Numbered from the stretch's first letter, positions 16,797 to 25,384 are shown. The stretch: DNA of 64,000 nt from Halalkalibacter suaedae (GCF_017939705.1 NZ_JAGKSQ010000003.1:1-64000), one strand, 5' to 3'. A program made the numbers and translations. Notes: generated from the sequence alone by a model not told the origin.

Positions 16797-17933
16797 CTAT
16801 ATTTTACTTAATACTAAATCAATCAGTGGATGGCCTTCACTAAGCCCACTTACTTCTTTTAGTGTTTCCTTATACCCTTGAGTTTTCACTTTTTCTTGGA
16901 GAATTACTGCTTCTTCATCTTGTAAATAATCGTATTGAAGGGCTGCTGCAATAGTTGTTGCCAAGTGCTCAGGCTCCCCGTTTAACACATCAAAGTATTG
17001 TTTAGCAGGACTGATCAATCGATCATTTGGCCCTAACTTGCGAAGCGGACCTCTAGCTACCCTTGGAATCTCATCATTAATATACGGATTTGTAAATCTA
17101 CCCAAAATTTTATCAATATATTTTTGATGCTCCTCTTTACTAAAGCCGTACTGTTTCACTAAAACACTACCTGTCTCTACCAATGTCTCTTTAACAGTTT
17201 GGTACACTGTTTCATTATCCATCGCATCTTTTATTGTCTTAAATCCCGCTCTATAGCCAACATAAGCTGCTGCTGCATGCCCAGTATTTACAGTAAAAAG
17301 CTTTCTTTCAATGAAGGGCTTTAGATCATCAACAAACGTAATCCCCTCTATCGTTGGCATCTCACCAATCATAGCTGAGCGATCAACAACCCATTCATAG
17401 AATGGTTCTACCGAAACCATTAACTTGTCTTCGTTTGTTTGATTTGGAACAATTCGGTCAACAGCTGCATTAGGAAAAGCAAATAGTTGATCAAATCTCT
17501 TCTGCTCCTCAGCATTTAGTTTCTCATATATATTTTCCTTTAAGAACTCACTACCGCCAATCATATTTTCACAAGCAATAATGTTTAATGGCTTCCGATC
17601 CAAGTCTACTCTTTCTCTCAGACCGCTTGCAATCAGATCTGAGATGATTTTTAGAATATTTGGTCCAACTGCAGTGGTAATTAAATCAGCATTCGTAATA
17701 GCCTCAATTACAGCTTCAGGGTTAGATAAACTGTTAATTGCATGAACATCTTTTACGACAATTTCTTCTGTATTTTCAGAAGCTAAAACCACACGATACT
17801 CTTTTTTTTCGTTTAACAACTGCACAACTTCTGTATTTACATCAACAAAACAAACCTGATATCCAGCTGCAGACAACAAACTTCCAATAAATCCTCTACC
17901 AATATTCCCAGCTCCAAAATGTACGGCTAACAA
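16797..17933 (-). CDS. mtlD: Mannitol-1-phosphate 5-dehydrogenase
   Basis: This 378-aa enzyme oxidises mannitol-1-phosphate to fructose-6-phosphate with NAD+, the second step of mannitol use. The N-terminal NAD-binding motif is GAGNIGRG (residues 7-14). The catalytic region contains ERKLFTVNTGHAAAAYVG (about 180-200), with the conserved lysine and the NTGHA block. Length matches the family. The start is TTG 17933, one base after the mtlF stop, with mtlF's final GAGGTGAAC serving as RBS, so translation is coupled. It is the last gene of mtlA-mtlR-mtlF-mtlD. Confidence 0.96.
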   Translation of the reverse strand: MLAVHFGAGNIGRGFIGSLLSAAGYQVCFVDVNTEVVQLLNEKKEYRVVLASENTEEIVVKDVHAINSLSNPEAVIEAITNADLITTAVGPNILKIISDLIASGLRERVDLDRKPLNIIACENMIGGSEFLKENIYEKLNAEEQKRFDQLFAFPNAAVDRIVPNQTNEDKLMVSVEPFYEWVVDRSAMIGEMPTIEGITFVDDLKPFIERKLFTVNTGHAAAAYVGYRAGFKTIKDAMDNETVYQTVKETLVETGSVLVKQYGFSKEEHQKYIDKILGRFTNPYINDEIPRVARGPLRKLGPNDRLISPAKQYFDVLNGEPEHLATTIAAALQYDYLQDEEAVILQEKVKTQGYKETLKEVSGLSEGHPLIDLVLSKI

Positions 17934-17934
17934 A

Positions 17935-18369
17935 TTAGTTCACCTCATTAAATAGGTTTAGAATTTCTGCTGCTGATTTTGCTTCAACAATTTGATTTAC
18001 ATTCTCTTCCTCCGAACAAACAATCGCAATTTGCGACAGAATCTCTAAATGTTCATCTCCCTTTCCTGCAATTCCTATTAATACTTTAACAATCTCTCCA
18101 TTAAAACTAACCCCTTCAGGAACTTGCACTATAGAAAGTCCAGATTCTATAACTGCCTTTTTTGCATCTTCTGTTCCGTGTGGAATCGCGACAAAATTAC
18201 CCATATAGGTTGTTGTAAGTTCTTCTCGCTCTAGCATTTTCTCGATATATGATGGTTCAACATATCCCTTATCAACAAGGATTTGACCTGTTTTTCTAAT
18301 CGCTTCCTCTTTGTCTTTAACAGATACATTCAATTCGATATTTTCAACAGCCAAAATTTCTTTACTCAT
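17935..18369 (-). CDS. mtlF: Mannitol-specific PTS enzyme IIA
   Basis: This 144-aa EIIA accepts phosphate from HPr on a histidine and passes it to the IIB domain of MtlA. The active-site region is VAIPHGTEDAKK (His64 from the start used here). ATG 18369 is chosen because AGGAG lies eight bases upstream; the GTG three codons earlier abuts the RBS. It is separated from mtlR by 11 bases and from mtlD by one base. The split of IIA from MtlA matches the arrangement in Geobacillus stearothermophilus. Confidence 0.95.
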   Translation of the reverse strand: MSKEILAVENIELNVSVKDKEEAIRKTGQILVDKGYVEPSYIEKMLEREELTTTYMGNFVAIPHGTEDAKKAVIESGLSIVQVPEGVSFNGEIVKVLIGIAGKGDEHLEILSQIAIVCSEEENVNQIVEAKSAAEILNLFNEVN

Positions 18370-18380
18370 AATATCCACTC

Positions 18381-20459
18381 CTATTTTATAAACAGTTGAT
18401 TGTACATTGATCTTAATTCACTGGTAAAAAACAGCTCTAACTGTTTTTCGTCATTTGTTTGAAAAGAGTCAGTCGTCTTCTCATCTCTAATAATAATCGA
18501 ACTAATTCCGCTTAATAGTTCCAATGTTTCTTCAGTCGTTTCTTGCGGACATAACATCATTAAAATTGTATTGATCTTCATCTGTGAATTGTCCATTGCC
18601 TTGATAGAAAGCGGGAAATGGAGCCGATAGACGGTAAAAGATGGTACTTGTACTGCATCACTTCTGGTATGATATAAGGCAAGCATTGTACCGGGAATTC
18701 CCAATCCTCCCACTTCTTCTCGTTCTAGAAGCTCTTTCACGACTTGCTCACTATTTGTAATAACATTCTTCGCTAATAAGCGTTCACAAATTTCAATCAA
18801 CATTTCTTCTTTCTTTTCTTGTTGCAACGTCGTTAAGCTAAATCCACTTATTACTTGTTGTAATGCTGCTATATAATGCTGAACCCTATTTAATTCCGTT
18901 AAAAAATCAACACGCTTCATTGTAGGTTGTTTAATACTTTTAGCAAATTGCTTTTTACCGAGTAAAGCTCTTTTAATTTGGTTGATCTCTAACTCAGAGA
19001 GTAAAGGATTAACTAAAATATACTCTTTAGTCAAGCCTCCTAAAGGGATCGTCGAAACAATAAGGTCATACTCATCTTCGTCCATTGTCTCTAAATCAAA
19101 CAGAGACACATTAGATGTTTTCAAACTTGGAATTTCTTGTTGTAACTTTGTAGAAAGCATTTTCGAAGTACCAATTCCACTTGAACATACCACCAAAGCA
19201 TGTTGCTCTCTTAAATCACCTTGATTAAGTAAAGCTGAAGCAAAATGCATAACTAAATAGCCAATTTCCTCTTTAGGTATAATTAATTCAGGTAACGTCT
19301 CTTGAACTGCTGCCTCTATTGTAAGAAAAAGTTCATGATAATCTTGCTCAATTTGATAAAGCAAAGGGTTTGAAATCCCCATCTTTTGTTTAATTCGATA
19401 GAGCGCTGGTCTTAGATGTGCAACTAACCCCTGGAACAACGAAGAATTATTACTTAAATTATAGTTAATTCTTTTGCTGACAAATTGAATTAATTTCTGT
19501 GCGATAATTCCCACCTGTAGACTTGTATCCTCAAGTAGATGATCATAATCATTTCGTAATTTTGCTCCCATTAGATGCATTGTTATGTAGCCTACTTCAC
19601 CTAGGGAGATTGACGTTTGAAACGCTTTCTCTAATGCCTCTACTAATTTCTTAGCAACAGTAAATTCCCTTGTGTGCTTTAAACTTTCAAGGTATTCCTC
19701 ATTGAACGTAACATTTTCTCCTTGCTGAATCCTCTCAATCGCTAGTGTCAAATGAACAAGCAAGCCAATATACGCACTATCTGCCATTGAGTAAGGAAGA
19801 TCACCTTTAATCTCATTTACATGCTTTTCAATTATAAAAAGCTTCTGTTTATCAACAAGACCTAAAAGTCGATCTGACGTTGCCTCAATAGGATCTGTAG
19901 ATTTTTTAATAATATTTTCTTTAACGAGCGTAATAAGTTCAAATTCATCAAGATGATCTAGAAGGAGCTTACTCATCGCCTTACGCTTAGCTGTTTCCGA
20001 ACCATTTATTTCTAGGCCGTAGCCTCGTTTTCGAATCAATGAGAGTTCAAATGCAGATATCTTTTCCTCGACTTTATTGAGGTCATTGCTAATCGTTGCA
20101 ATCGTTACATTCAAATCAGTAGCTAAGGATACAAGTTTTATTGGATCTTTTGCCTCTAATAATGACGTTAAGATAATGGTTAGCCTTTCATCAGGAGTAT
20201 ATTCATTATGATTTTCTTGAAATAAACGTTTCTTCAACAATTCTTTCAGATTCTCTTCACCAATAATCTTAATTCCTGATCCTGATTTCTTATTGAGTGC
20301 TAATCCCACATCATGCAAAATATCTTCGACACCTTTTAAATCTCTGTGAACAGTTCTTGAACTGACATTTAACTCTTTAGCTAATTCCTTAACTGTTGTT
20401 TCATCTTCTTTTCTTAATAATACCTCGAGAATGGTTCGTTCCCTTGCTGAGATATACAT
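18381..20459 (-). CDS. mtlR: Mannitol operon activator (PRD regulator)
   Basis: This 692-aa regulator has an N-terminal winged helix (TTVKELAKELNVSSRTVHRDL, residues 21-41) and a second HTH-like segment. Two PTS-regulation domains carry conserved histidines at H236/H295 and H348/H405. An EIIB-like domain carries Cys425 (VVCSSGIGTS), and a C-terminal EIIA-like domain carries His597 (ALYHTRS). In Bacillus and Geobacillus, MtlR activates the mtl promoter and is tuned by PTS phosphorylation; length and all phospho-sites match. It lies second in the operon, behind its own operator-like palindrome. Confidence 0.95.
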   Translation of the reverse strand: MYISARERTILEVLLRKEDETTVKELAKELNVSSRTVHRDLKGVEDILHDVGLALNKKSGSGIKIIGEENLKELLKKRLFQENHNEYTPDERLTIILTSLLEAKDPIKLVSLATDLNVTIATISNDLNKVEEKISAFELSLIRKRGYGLEINGSETAKRKAMSKLLLDHLDEFELITLVKENIIKKSTDPIEATSDRLLGLVDKQKLFIIEKHVNEIKGDLPYSMADSAYIGLLVHLTLAIERIQQGENVTFNEEYLESLKHTREFTVAKKLVEALEKAFQTSISLGEVGYITMHLMGAKLRNDYDHLLEDTSLQVGIIAQKLIQFVSKRINYNLSNNSSLFQGLVAHLRPALYRIKQKMGISNPLLYQIEQDYHELFLTIEAAVQETLPELIIPKEEIGYLVMHFASALLNQGDLREQHALVVCSSGIGTSKMLSTKLQQEIPSLKTSNVSLFDLETMDEDEYDLIVSTIPLGGLTKEYILVNPLLSELEINQIKRALLGKKQFAKSIKQPTMKRVDFLTELNRVQHYIAALQQVISGFSLTTLQQEKKEEMLIEICERLLAKNVITNSEQVVKELLEREEVGGLGIPGTMLALYHTRSDAVQVPSFTVYRLHFPLSIKAMDNSQMKINTILMMLCPQETTEETLELLSGISSIIIRDEKTTDSFQTNDEKQLELFFTSELRSMYNQLFIK

Positions 20460-20479
20460 GTATCCACCACCATCGTCCG

Positions 20480-20497
20480 TTTGTCATTGCTGACAAA
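20480..20497 (-). promoter_or_regulatory. MtlR-type operator in front of mtlR
   Basis: TTTGTCA-TTGC-TGACAAA is a perfect inverted repeat 21 bases before the mtlR start. It shares the TTTGTCA half-site with the site upstream of mtlA (22177-22200). This suggests an internal, MtlR-controlled promoter, separated from mtlA by the terminator at 20611. Confidence 0.6.
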
Positions 20498-20610
20498 TCT
20501 TAATAAGGATACGGTACAATTTCTATTTTAAAACCTTTGCGATCTCACAACAACAGAAGATAAACATCAATTCGTCATCTACATTGTTGCCAAAATTGAA
20601 TTATACATGT

Positions 20611-20653
20611 AAAGACCGATTCAAATGGAATGGAGATCCATTGAATCAGTCTT
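20611..20653 (-). terminator. Terminator between mtlA and mtlR
   Basis: On the minus strand, AAGACTGATTCAATGGA pairs with TCCATTTGAATCGGTCTT. The stem is long, but the T-tract is poor (TACATG), so readthrough into mtlR is likely. Confidence 0.6.
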
Positions 20654-20660
20654 CTTAGTT

Positions 20661-22070
20661 TTACTTAAGGCTATCAATTAATTCATCATATTTTGGACTA
20701 TTTAAGAAACTATCAACTGAGATGTGATGAGCTGTAGGAAGTTTTTCCTTTGCTCTAGATGTTAAATCCTTATGTGTTACAACCACATCAGCATCAGCTG
20801 GGATATTACTAATCGCAGTGTTTGTAATTTCAACATCCAATCCTGCTTTTTTCGCTTTATTTTTTAAGATAGAAGCACCCATCGCACTCGAGCCCATACC
20901 CGCATCACATGCAAAGATAATCTTGTTAACGTTTTTAGGGTCGAATTCTGTATTAGTTGCTGCAAATGAGCCTGATACTGAACTTTTCTTACCTTTCATT
21001 TCTTCCATTTTTGCTGCCGCTTCTGAAAGATCTTCATCTGTTTGCTTACCAGTCTTCAAGATGATTGCTGCAATGACGAATGAAACAGCTGCAGCAATTA
21101 ATACACCCAATAAGACTGCTAAATGCCCTCCACCTTTTGGTGTCATTGCCATTAAGGCAAAGATACTACCTGGTGATGGTGGTGCAACTAATCCAACATT
21201 GAATAATGTAAATGTTAATACTCCACTTGCTCCACCTGCGATTGCAGCTAAGATCAATAAGGGTTTCATTAAGATATAAGGGAAGTAAATCTCATGAATA
21301 CCACCTAAGAAGTGGATAACTACTGCCCCAGGTGCTGTTTGCTTAGCTGTTCCTCTACCAAAGAACATGAATGCAAGTAAGATTCCAAGACCTGGTCCAG
21401 GATTAGATTCAAGTAAAAATAAGATCGATTTCCCTGTTTCTGCTGCTTGCTCAGCCCCAAGCGGACTTAAAATTCCATGATTGATTGCATTGTTTAAAAA
21501 TAACACTTTCGCTGGCTCGATAAAAATACTAGCTAATGGTAGCAAGCCCGCTCCAACAATCACTTCTACTCCAGCTGCTAGAACCTTATTCAATGATTCA
21601 ACAAGTGGACCAATACCGATTAAAGCAATAATTGATAAAATACCTGCGAGTATACCTGCAGTAAAGTTATTGACTAACATTTCAAATCCTTGTCTTACTT
21701 TAGGTTGGACTGCTTGATCGACTTTCTTAATCAAGTAACCACCAAGTGGACCCATAATCATAGCCCCAAGGAACATCGGGATATCAGCACCAACAATAAC
21801 CCCCATTGTTGCTGTTGCCCCAACAACTCCTCCACGTCCACCATACACCATCTTTCCTCCGGTATAACCAATTAATAGTGGAAGTAAGTATGTGATCATA
21901 GGACCAACAAGTTGAGCTAGGTTTTCATTTGGTGTCCATCCAGTCGGAATGAATAGGGCTGTAATAAACCCCCATGCGATAAATGCCCCAATATTCGGCA
22001 TAATCATACCACTTAAGTGACTTCCAAAACGCTGTATTCTTACACGTGCATCTGGTTTAGAATTTGACAT
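20661..22070 (-). CDS. mtlA: Mannitol-specific PTS enzyme IICB
   Basis: This 469-aa membrane permease imports mannitol and phosphorylates it to mannitol-1-phosphate. The IIC domain (about residues 15-335) has repeated hydrophobic segments and conserved GGIHEIYFPYILM. After a linker, the IIB domain starts with KIIFACDAGMGSSAMG, where the phosphorylated Cys is about residue 388. The start is ATG 22070 behind GAGAGGAG; a TTG six codons upstream is part of the RBS context. It has no IIA domain, which is supplied by mtlF. Promoter, cre-like sequence and operator are visible upstream. Confidence 0.96.
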   Translation of the reverse strand: MSNSKPDARVRIQRFGSHLSGMIMPNIGAFIAWGFITALFIPTGWTPNENLAQLVGPMITYLLPLLIGYTGGKMVYGGRGGVVGATATMGVIVGADIPMFLGAMIMGPLGGYLIKKVDQAVQPKVRQGFEMLVNNFTAGILAGILSIIALIGIGPLVESLNKVLAAGVEVIVGAGLLPLASIFIEPAKVLFLNNAINHGILSPLGAEQAAETGKSILFLLESNPGPGLGILLAFMFFGRGTAKQTAPGAVVIHFLGGIHEIYFPYILMKPLLILAAIAGGASGVLTFTLFNVGLVAPPSPGSIFALMAMTPKGGGHLAVLLGVLIAAAVSFVIAAIILKTGKQTDEDLSEAAAKMEEMKGKKSSVSGSFAATNTEFDPKNVNKIIFACDAGMGSSAMGASILKNKAKKAGLDVEITNTAISNIPADADVVVTHKDLTSRAKEKLPTAHHISVDSFLNSPKYDELIDSLK

Positions 22071-22130
22071 TATAATTGCTCCTCTCAAGCTTTTTTTGGC
22101 CTGTAAGTAGGTTTCCCCTTTACACCTATT

Positions 22131-22159
22131 ATCATAAGTTTTTGATGAAGCGTTTTCAA
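22131..22159 (-). promoter_or_regulatory. mtlA promoter with overlapping cre-like sequence
   Basis: On the minus strand, -35 TTGAAA (22154-22159) and -10 TATGAT (22131-22136) have exact 17-base spacing, about 60 bases before mtlA. The -35 lies in TTGAAAACGCTTCA, which resembles a CcpA cre site but does not fully match the consensus. Confidence 0.65.
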
Positions 22160-22176
22160 TTTAAAGAAAAACGAAA

Positions 22177-22200
22177 TTTGTCATTCACAATGTTGTCAAA
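22177..22200 (-). promoter_or_regulatory. Probable MtlR binding site upstream of mtlA
   Basis: The minus strand reads TTTGACAACATTG followed by TGAATGACAAA, that is, TTGACA and TGACAA half-sites around a TGTG-like core. It resembles the published B. subtilis MtlR box. It lies about 20 bases upstream of the mtlA -35 box, the correct position for an activator. Confidence 0.6.
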
Positions 22201-22339
22201 AATACATTAGTTATTTTAAGATCTTGCTATTGACTTCATTTAACAAATAGTACCAAAACCTTTTTATGTAAAAGAAGGATGTTTAAAGGAGTCCCCTTTA
22301 GCGGATTCGTAAAATCACAATCACTCCAGACGTTGCACA

Positions 22340-22370
22340 CCAACTATGAGCTTAAACCACTCATAGTTGG
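22340..22370. other. Hairpin between the coiled-coil gene and the mtl promoter
   Basis: CCAACTATGAG and CTCATAGTTGG form a perfect 11-bp stem with a 9-base loop, 75 bases beyond the coiled-coil gene's stop. It has no T-run on either strand, so it is not a canonical terminator. The rest of 22201-22444 shows no gene. Confidence 0.5.
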
Positions 22371-22444
22371 CTTAAGAGAACGCAACGATTACACTCATTC
22401 AATACTAAGATTCACTCAAACCTAAATACATTCAAAAATAGTTT

Positions 22445-23227
22445 TTAAATTTCTTGCTGTGCTCGATCAATCTTCAACTGCTCTAACTCACTATTCACCT
22501 TGCTTGTATGACGCTCCATATCTCCATCGATATAATCTTTGAACTCAAGGAACTCAGTATACAACTCCAAATGTAGCTGTTCCTGGTTCCGATGTGCAGA
22601 AGTAAGTCGTGCTATTGTTTCTATAAGTTCATTCATTTGCTCTTCTACTTGGTTATGTTCAGTTTCGTTATCCTTAACCTTTTCAAACAAATCATCGTGA
22701 TCAATTTCTCTTAATTGAAGTTGTTGCACTAGCTCTTCCAATTGTTCTTTTTGATTTAATTGCTCTTTTCTAACACTTTTCATTAATTGATCATGGCTTT
22801 GAAGATTTTCATTATACTCAGTTAATTGTTCATAGAGATCGTCCTTATTATTTTCGTACTCATCTAGTCTAGCGGCTATTTCCAGGTTCGTTTGTTCAAG
22901 CTCATTTAGTTGCTTAACAGTCATATCCTTTTCGAGTACGTACTCATTTAGTTTCATCATTAATTCATTTAGTACATTATGTTTTTGCTTTAACATCGTT
23001 TGAACATGTTCATTTAATACCTGTAAGGAATGAGTCTTTTGCTCCTGTCTTACTAATCTATTTGACATCTTTTCACTATTTTCAAGGATTGTCTTCATTT
23101 GATACTCGATATGATCAACTCTTGTTGGTGAGTAAAATACGTTCTGATTAGGACGTTCTTTTAGTAGTCTATCCTCTTGATACAATAACGGCTTTACAAA
23201 AGAATTTTCTTTGTTATTGTTCTTCAC
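22445..23227 (-). CDS. Long coiled-coil protein of unknown function
   Basis: This 260-aa soluble protein is almost completely helical from about residue 40 to the end. It is rich in Glu, Gln, Asn and Leu, with heptad patterns (for example MKLNEYVLEKDMTVKQLNEL and EEQMNELIETIARL). There is no membrane segment, signal peptide or cysteine. I chose GTG 23227 because AAAGGAG lies eight bases upstream; TTG 23248 would extend it by seven residues but lacks an RBS. It resembles structural or scaffold coiled coils, but I do not recognise a family. It is monocistronic, next to the direct-repeat-bounded segment. Confidence 0.78.
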   Translation of the reverse strand: MKNNNKENSFVKPLLYQEDRLLKERPNQNVFYSPTRVDHIEYQMKTILENSEKMSNRLVRQEQKTHSLQVLNEHVQTMLKQKHNVLNELMMKLNEYVLEKDMTVKQLNELEQTNLEIAARLDEYENNKDDLYEQLTEYNENLQSHDQLMKSVRKEQLNQKEQLEELVQQLQLREIDHDDLFEKVKDNETEHNQVEEQMNELIETIARLTSAHRNQEQLHLELYTEFLEFKDYIDGDMERHTSKVNSELEQLKIDRAQQEI

Positions 23228-23326
23228 TTCTGCCACTCCTTTCGTCAATATAGTTTTAGTCTATGAATTTATAGGCGATTGAGTGCGTCCACCAAATTCC
23301 CGATGGAACACATATCCATACTTGAA

Positions 23327-23345
23327 ACCTAGTCAAGGACTAGGA
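23327..23345. repeat. 19-bp direct repeat, left copy
   Basis: ACCTAGTCAAGGACTAGGA is identical to 23759-23777. The core CCTAGTC-AAG-GACTAGG is itself a perfect inverted repeat. Confidence 0.9.
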
Positions 23346-23356
23346 CAGACTGAGAC

Positions 23357-23394
23357 AAAACGCCTTTGAGAAAATAACTCTCAAAGGCGTTTTT
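23357..23394. terminator. Bidirectional terminator
   Basis: ACGCCTTTGAGA (23360-23371) and TCTCAAAGGCGT (23379-23390) form a perfect 12-bp stem followed by TTTT on the plus strand and preceded by AAAA. No plus-strand gene ends here, so its partner gene may have been lost. Confidence 0.75.
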
Positions 23395-23553
23395 ACGTAA
23401 TTCCATCTATTTTCAGTTGGTAGACCTAAGGATTGGTGTCCCCCCAATCCCAGTTGTTTTCATTCATATTATAAAAATAATCTATAAATTGTCTCCAATT
23501 TACTTTATAAGGGATCGTTCAAGAGGGAGTAGATTCCCATGTCTCCTCTAAAA

Positions 23554-23679
23554 AAGCGGACGGGATGGGGGCCGACTCCTGCAGGAGGAGAGGGCAGGTG
23601 GAAATCCACCGGCAGAGCCGGTTAGTTCCACGCCCGCCTGCGGAAAGCGTGCCCCCATCCCGGTAGCGGATTCGAAGCA
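23554..23679 (+). repeat. Dispersed hairpin repeat, copy C (divergent arms)
   Basis: The core GACTCCTGC (23574-23582) ... CTGCGGAAAGCG (23638-23649) is shared with copies A and B. The flanking arms are different: CGGGATGGGGGC (23561-23572) pairs with GCCCCCATCCCG (23651-23662). The arms therefore differ in sequence but stay complementary. The element is noncoding. The surrounding region 23228-23788 otherwise holds only terminators and the direct repeats. Confidence 0.75.
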
Positions 23680-23704
23680 ACTTATCATGGTCTTCCTTTC
23701 AACT

Positions 23705-23757
23705 GCAAAAAAGCCTGTCGACAAAGCCTCGTCTTAGCGAGACATTGTCGACAGGCT
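23705..23757 (-). terminator. Terminator of the epoxide-hydrolase-like gene
   Basis: On the minus strand, AGCCTGTCGACAA pairs with TTGTCGACAGGCT and is followed by TTTTTTGCAG. A second small stem (CTCGTCTTAGCGAG) sits in the loop. Confidence 0.9.
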
Positions 23758-23758
23758 G

Positions 23759-23777
23759 ACCTAGTCAAGGACTAGGA
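23759..23777. repeat. 19-bp direct repeat, right copy
   Basis: Identical to 23327-23345, with the starts 432 bases apart. It lies between the hydrolase stop codon (23789) and its terminator. Confidence 0.9.
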
Positions 23778-23788
23778 GTAGATTCTAC

Positions 23789-24649
23789 TTAATTAGTTAA
23801 AAATTGACGAATTAGCTGATTCAAAATAGTCGGTTGTTCATGGTGCACCCAATGAGTGGCCTCATCAACAGCAATTAATTGTCCATCTTGACACATTTCA
23901 AGACTTCTTTTCGCTAATTCTAAAGGTAAAAATTGATCGTTCTTTCCCCAAATGATACATACAGGGATTGTTATTTTAGAAATAGGCACATGATTTAAAC
24001 TACCTCTTCGTATCGCTCTATACCAATTTAACATTCCTGTGAGTGAGTAAGGCATCGACCATGCCTCGAGGTACATATGTAATGTATGATCATCAAACGT
24101 ATTTCGGTTTGACGTCATTCTCAACGCGGTTTTTAACGATTGAAACTGATTGGATTGAAGGAATTTTTCAGGGAGCGTCGGTAGCTGAAAGAAGAGCATA
24201 TAGGAACTCCGAAGCAATTGGGTTGGCTTCGTATACAGTGCTTTCTTCATTATTTCCGGATGAGGAATATTAATAACAATAAGCCGATTCACATAAGAGG
24301 GGTGACTAGCAGCTAAATACCAAGCAACCGCCCCTCCCCAATCATGACCGATGATGCTCGCTTGTTCATAGCCCAGCTGATCAATAATGCCTATGACGTC
24401 ATCTCGTAAAGTCGTAAGTTTATATGCGTCTATTTCCTCTGGTTTTTCACTTAAATTATAGCCTCTTTGGTCTGGAATGACGACACGATAACCAGCTTTC
24501 ACTAGAGGAGTAACTTGTTGGTTCCACCCATACCAGAATTCAGGAAATCCATGCAAAAGAATAACAAGTGGTCCGTCTTTTTGACCTGCAATAGCAACAT
24601 GTAATGTTACTCCATTTGTTTCAATATACGAATGTTCGATCTCGTTCAT
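23789..24649 (-). CDS. Alpha/beta hydrolase, epoxide hydrolase family
   Basis: This 286-aa soluble hydrolase has the oxyanion-hole motif HGFPEFW (residues 33-39). The nucleophile elbow GHDWGG carries an aspartate (D103), as in epoxide hydrolases and haloalkane dehalogenases, and the catalytic histidine lies in ATHWVHHEQP (H266). The lid region (about 130-215) includes LTGMLNWYRA, whose tyrosine fits the epoxide-activating position. The start ATG 24649 has GAGAGGG upstream. Epoxide hydrolysis is more likely than dehalogenation, but the true substrate is unknown. The gene is monocistronic. Confidence 0.9.
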   Translation of the reverse strand: MNEIEHSYIETNGVTLHVAIAGQKDGPLVILLHGFPEFWYGWNQQVTPLVKAGYRVVIPDQRGYNLSEKPEEIDAYKLTTLRDDVIGIIDQLGYEQASIIGHDWGGAVAWYLAASHPSYVNRLIVINIPHPEIMKKALYTKPTQLLRSSYMLFFQLPTLPEKFLQSNQFQSLKTALRMTSNRNTFDDHTLHMYLEAWSMPYSLTGMLNWYRAIRRGSLNHVPISKITIPVCIIWGKNDQFLPLELAKRSLEMCQDGQLIAVDEATHWVHHEQPTILNQLIRQFLTN

Positions 24650-24740
24650 TGCAAGCCCTCTCTTCTGAGTTAATTAGTCTTATTCTTCTCCTAAAAGGGT
24701 CTGCTATACAATGATCGAACCTTCATTCTCGTAAAACACT

Positions 24741-25289
24741 TTATGCGGTTTCAATGATACCGTATTTGCCATCTTTTCTTTGATAGACAATATTCGTTAA
24801 CTCAGTTTCGGCATCTGTATAAACAAAAAATTGGTGTCCAAGCAAATGCATTTGGAGAATCGCTTCCTCTGTATGCATCGGCTTTAAGTAAAAGCGCTTG
24901 TTCCGAACCACTTGAAGCTCCTCATCTTTTTCAAGCATTTGAGCGATGGGATCAATCACAACCACATTTGATAGCTCCTTACGTACCAACTGCCTAGGTT
25001 TTCGATTCACCTTTGTTTTGTATTTACGCACTTGACGTTCTAGCTTATCGACAATTAAATCAATAGCAGCGTACATATCAAGATGTTGTTCTTCAGCACG
25101 TAAGAGTAAACCCTTAACAGGAATCGTCATTTCAACTTTTGACCCTTTTTCGTAAACATTTAATTTCACCTGCACTTCAGTCAGGATTGCCCCATCAAAA
25201 TATTTCTCTAATTTCTCCACTTTTTTTATAATATAATCCTTTAATGCACTCGTTACCTCAACATTTTCGCCACGAATATTAAACCTCAT
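24741..25289 (-). CDS. hpf: Long-form ribosome hibernation promoting factor
   Basis: This 182-aa protein dimerises ribosomes into inactive 100S particles in stationary phase. The N-terminal S30AE/YfiA-like domain (MRFNIRGENVEVTSALKDYI to about residue 100) is followed by a basic linker. The C-terminal dimerisation domain (about 125-180, VVRNKRFYLKPMHTEEAILQMHLLGHQFFVY) marks the long form (YvyD in B. subtilis). Start ATG 25289 is preceded by GGAGGAGATCTAT; longer in-frame extension to 25430 is noncoding leader. No clear SigB or SigH promoter could be picked out by eye. Confidence 0.96.
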   Translation of the reverse strand: MRFNIRGENVEVTSALKDYIIKKVEKLEKYFDGAILTEVQVKLNVYEKGSKVEMTIPVKGLLLRAEEQHLDMYAAIDLIVDKLERQVRKYKTKVNRKPRQLVRKELSNVVVIDPIAQMLEKDEELQVVRNKRFYLKPMHTEEAILQMHLLGHQFFVYTDAETELTNIVYQRKDGKYGIIETA

Positions 25290-25384
25290 ATAGATCTCCT
25301 CCAAACTTTTGTTTCTTGCCACGCCCCTATCGTACCTTCTCTCATTACCAGTTTCTGTGATCTTCATCACAATAAAAACGTTAA

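Noticed and set aside
20818-21279. Plus-strand 153-codon open frame opposite mtlA
   Set aside because: It lies wholly antisense to the well-supported mtlA gene, has no RBS and translates to low-complexity Ala/Pro/Asn sequence typical of a shadow frame.
22340-22370. Rho-independent terminator of the coiled-coil gene
   Set aside because: The 11-bp stem is perfect but has no T-run on either strand, so it is listed only as a hairpin.
23327-23777. Insertion sequence bounded by direct repeats
   Set aside because: No transposase frame or IS-type terminal inverted repeats are present in the 432-bp interval. It is reported instead as a direct-repeat cassette of unknown origin.
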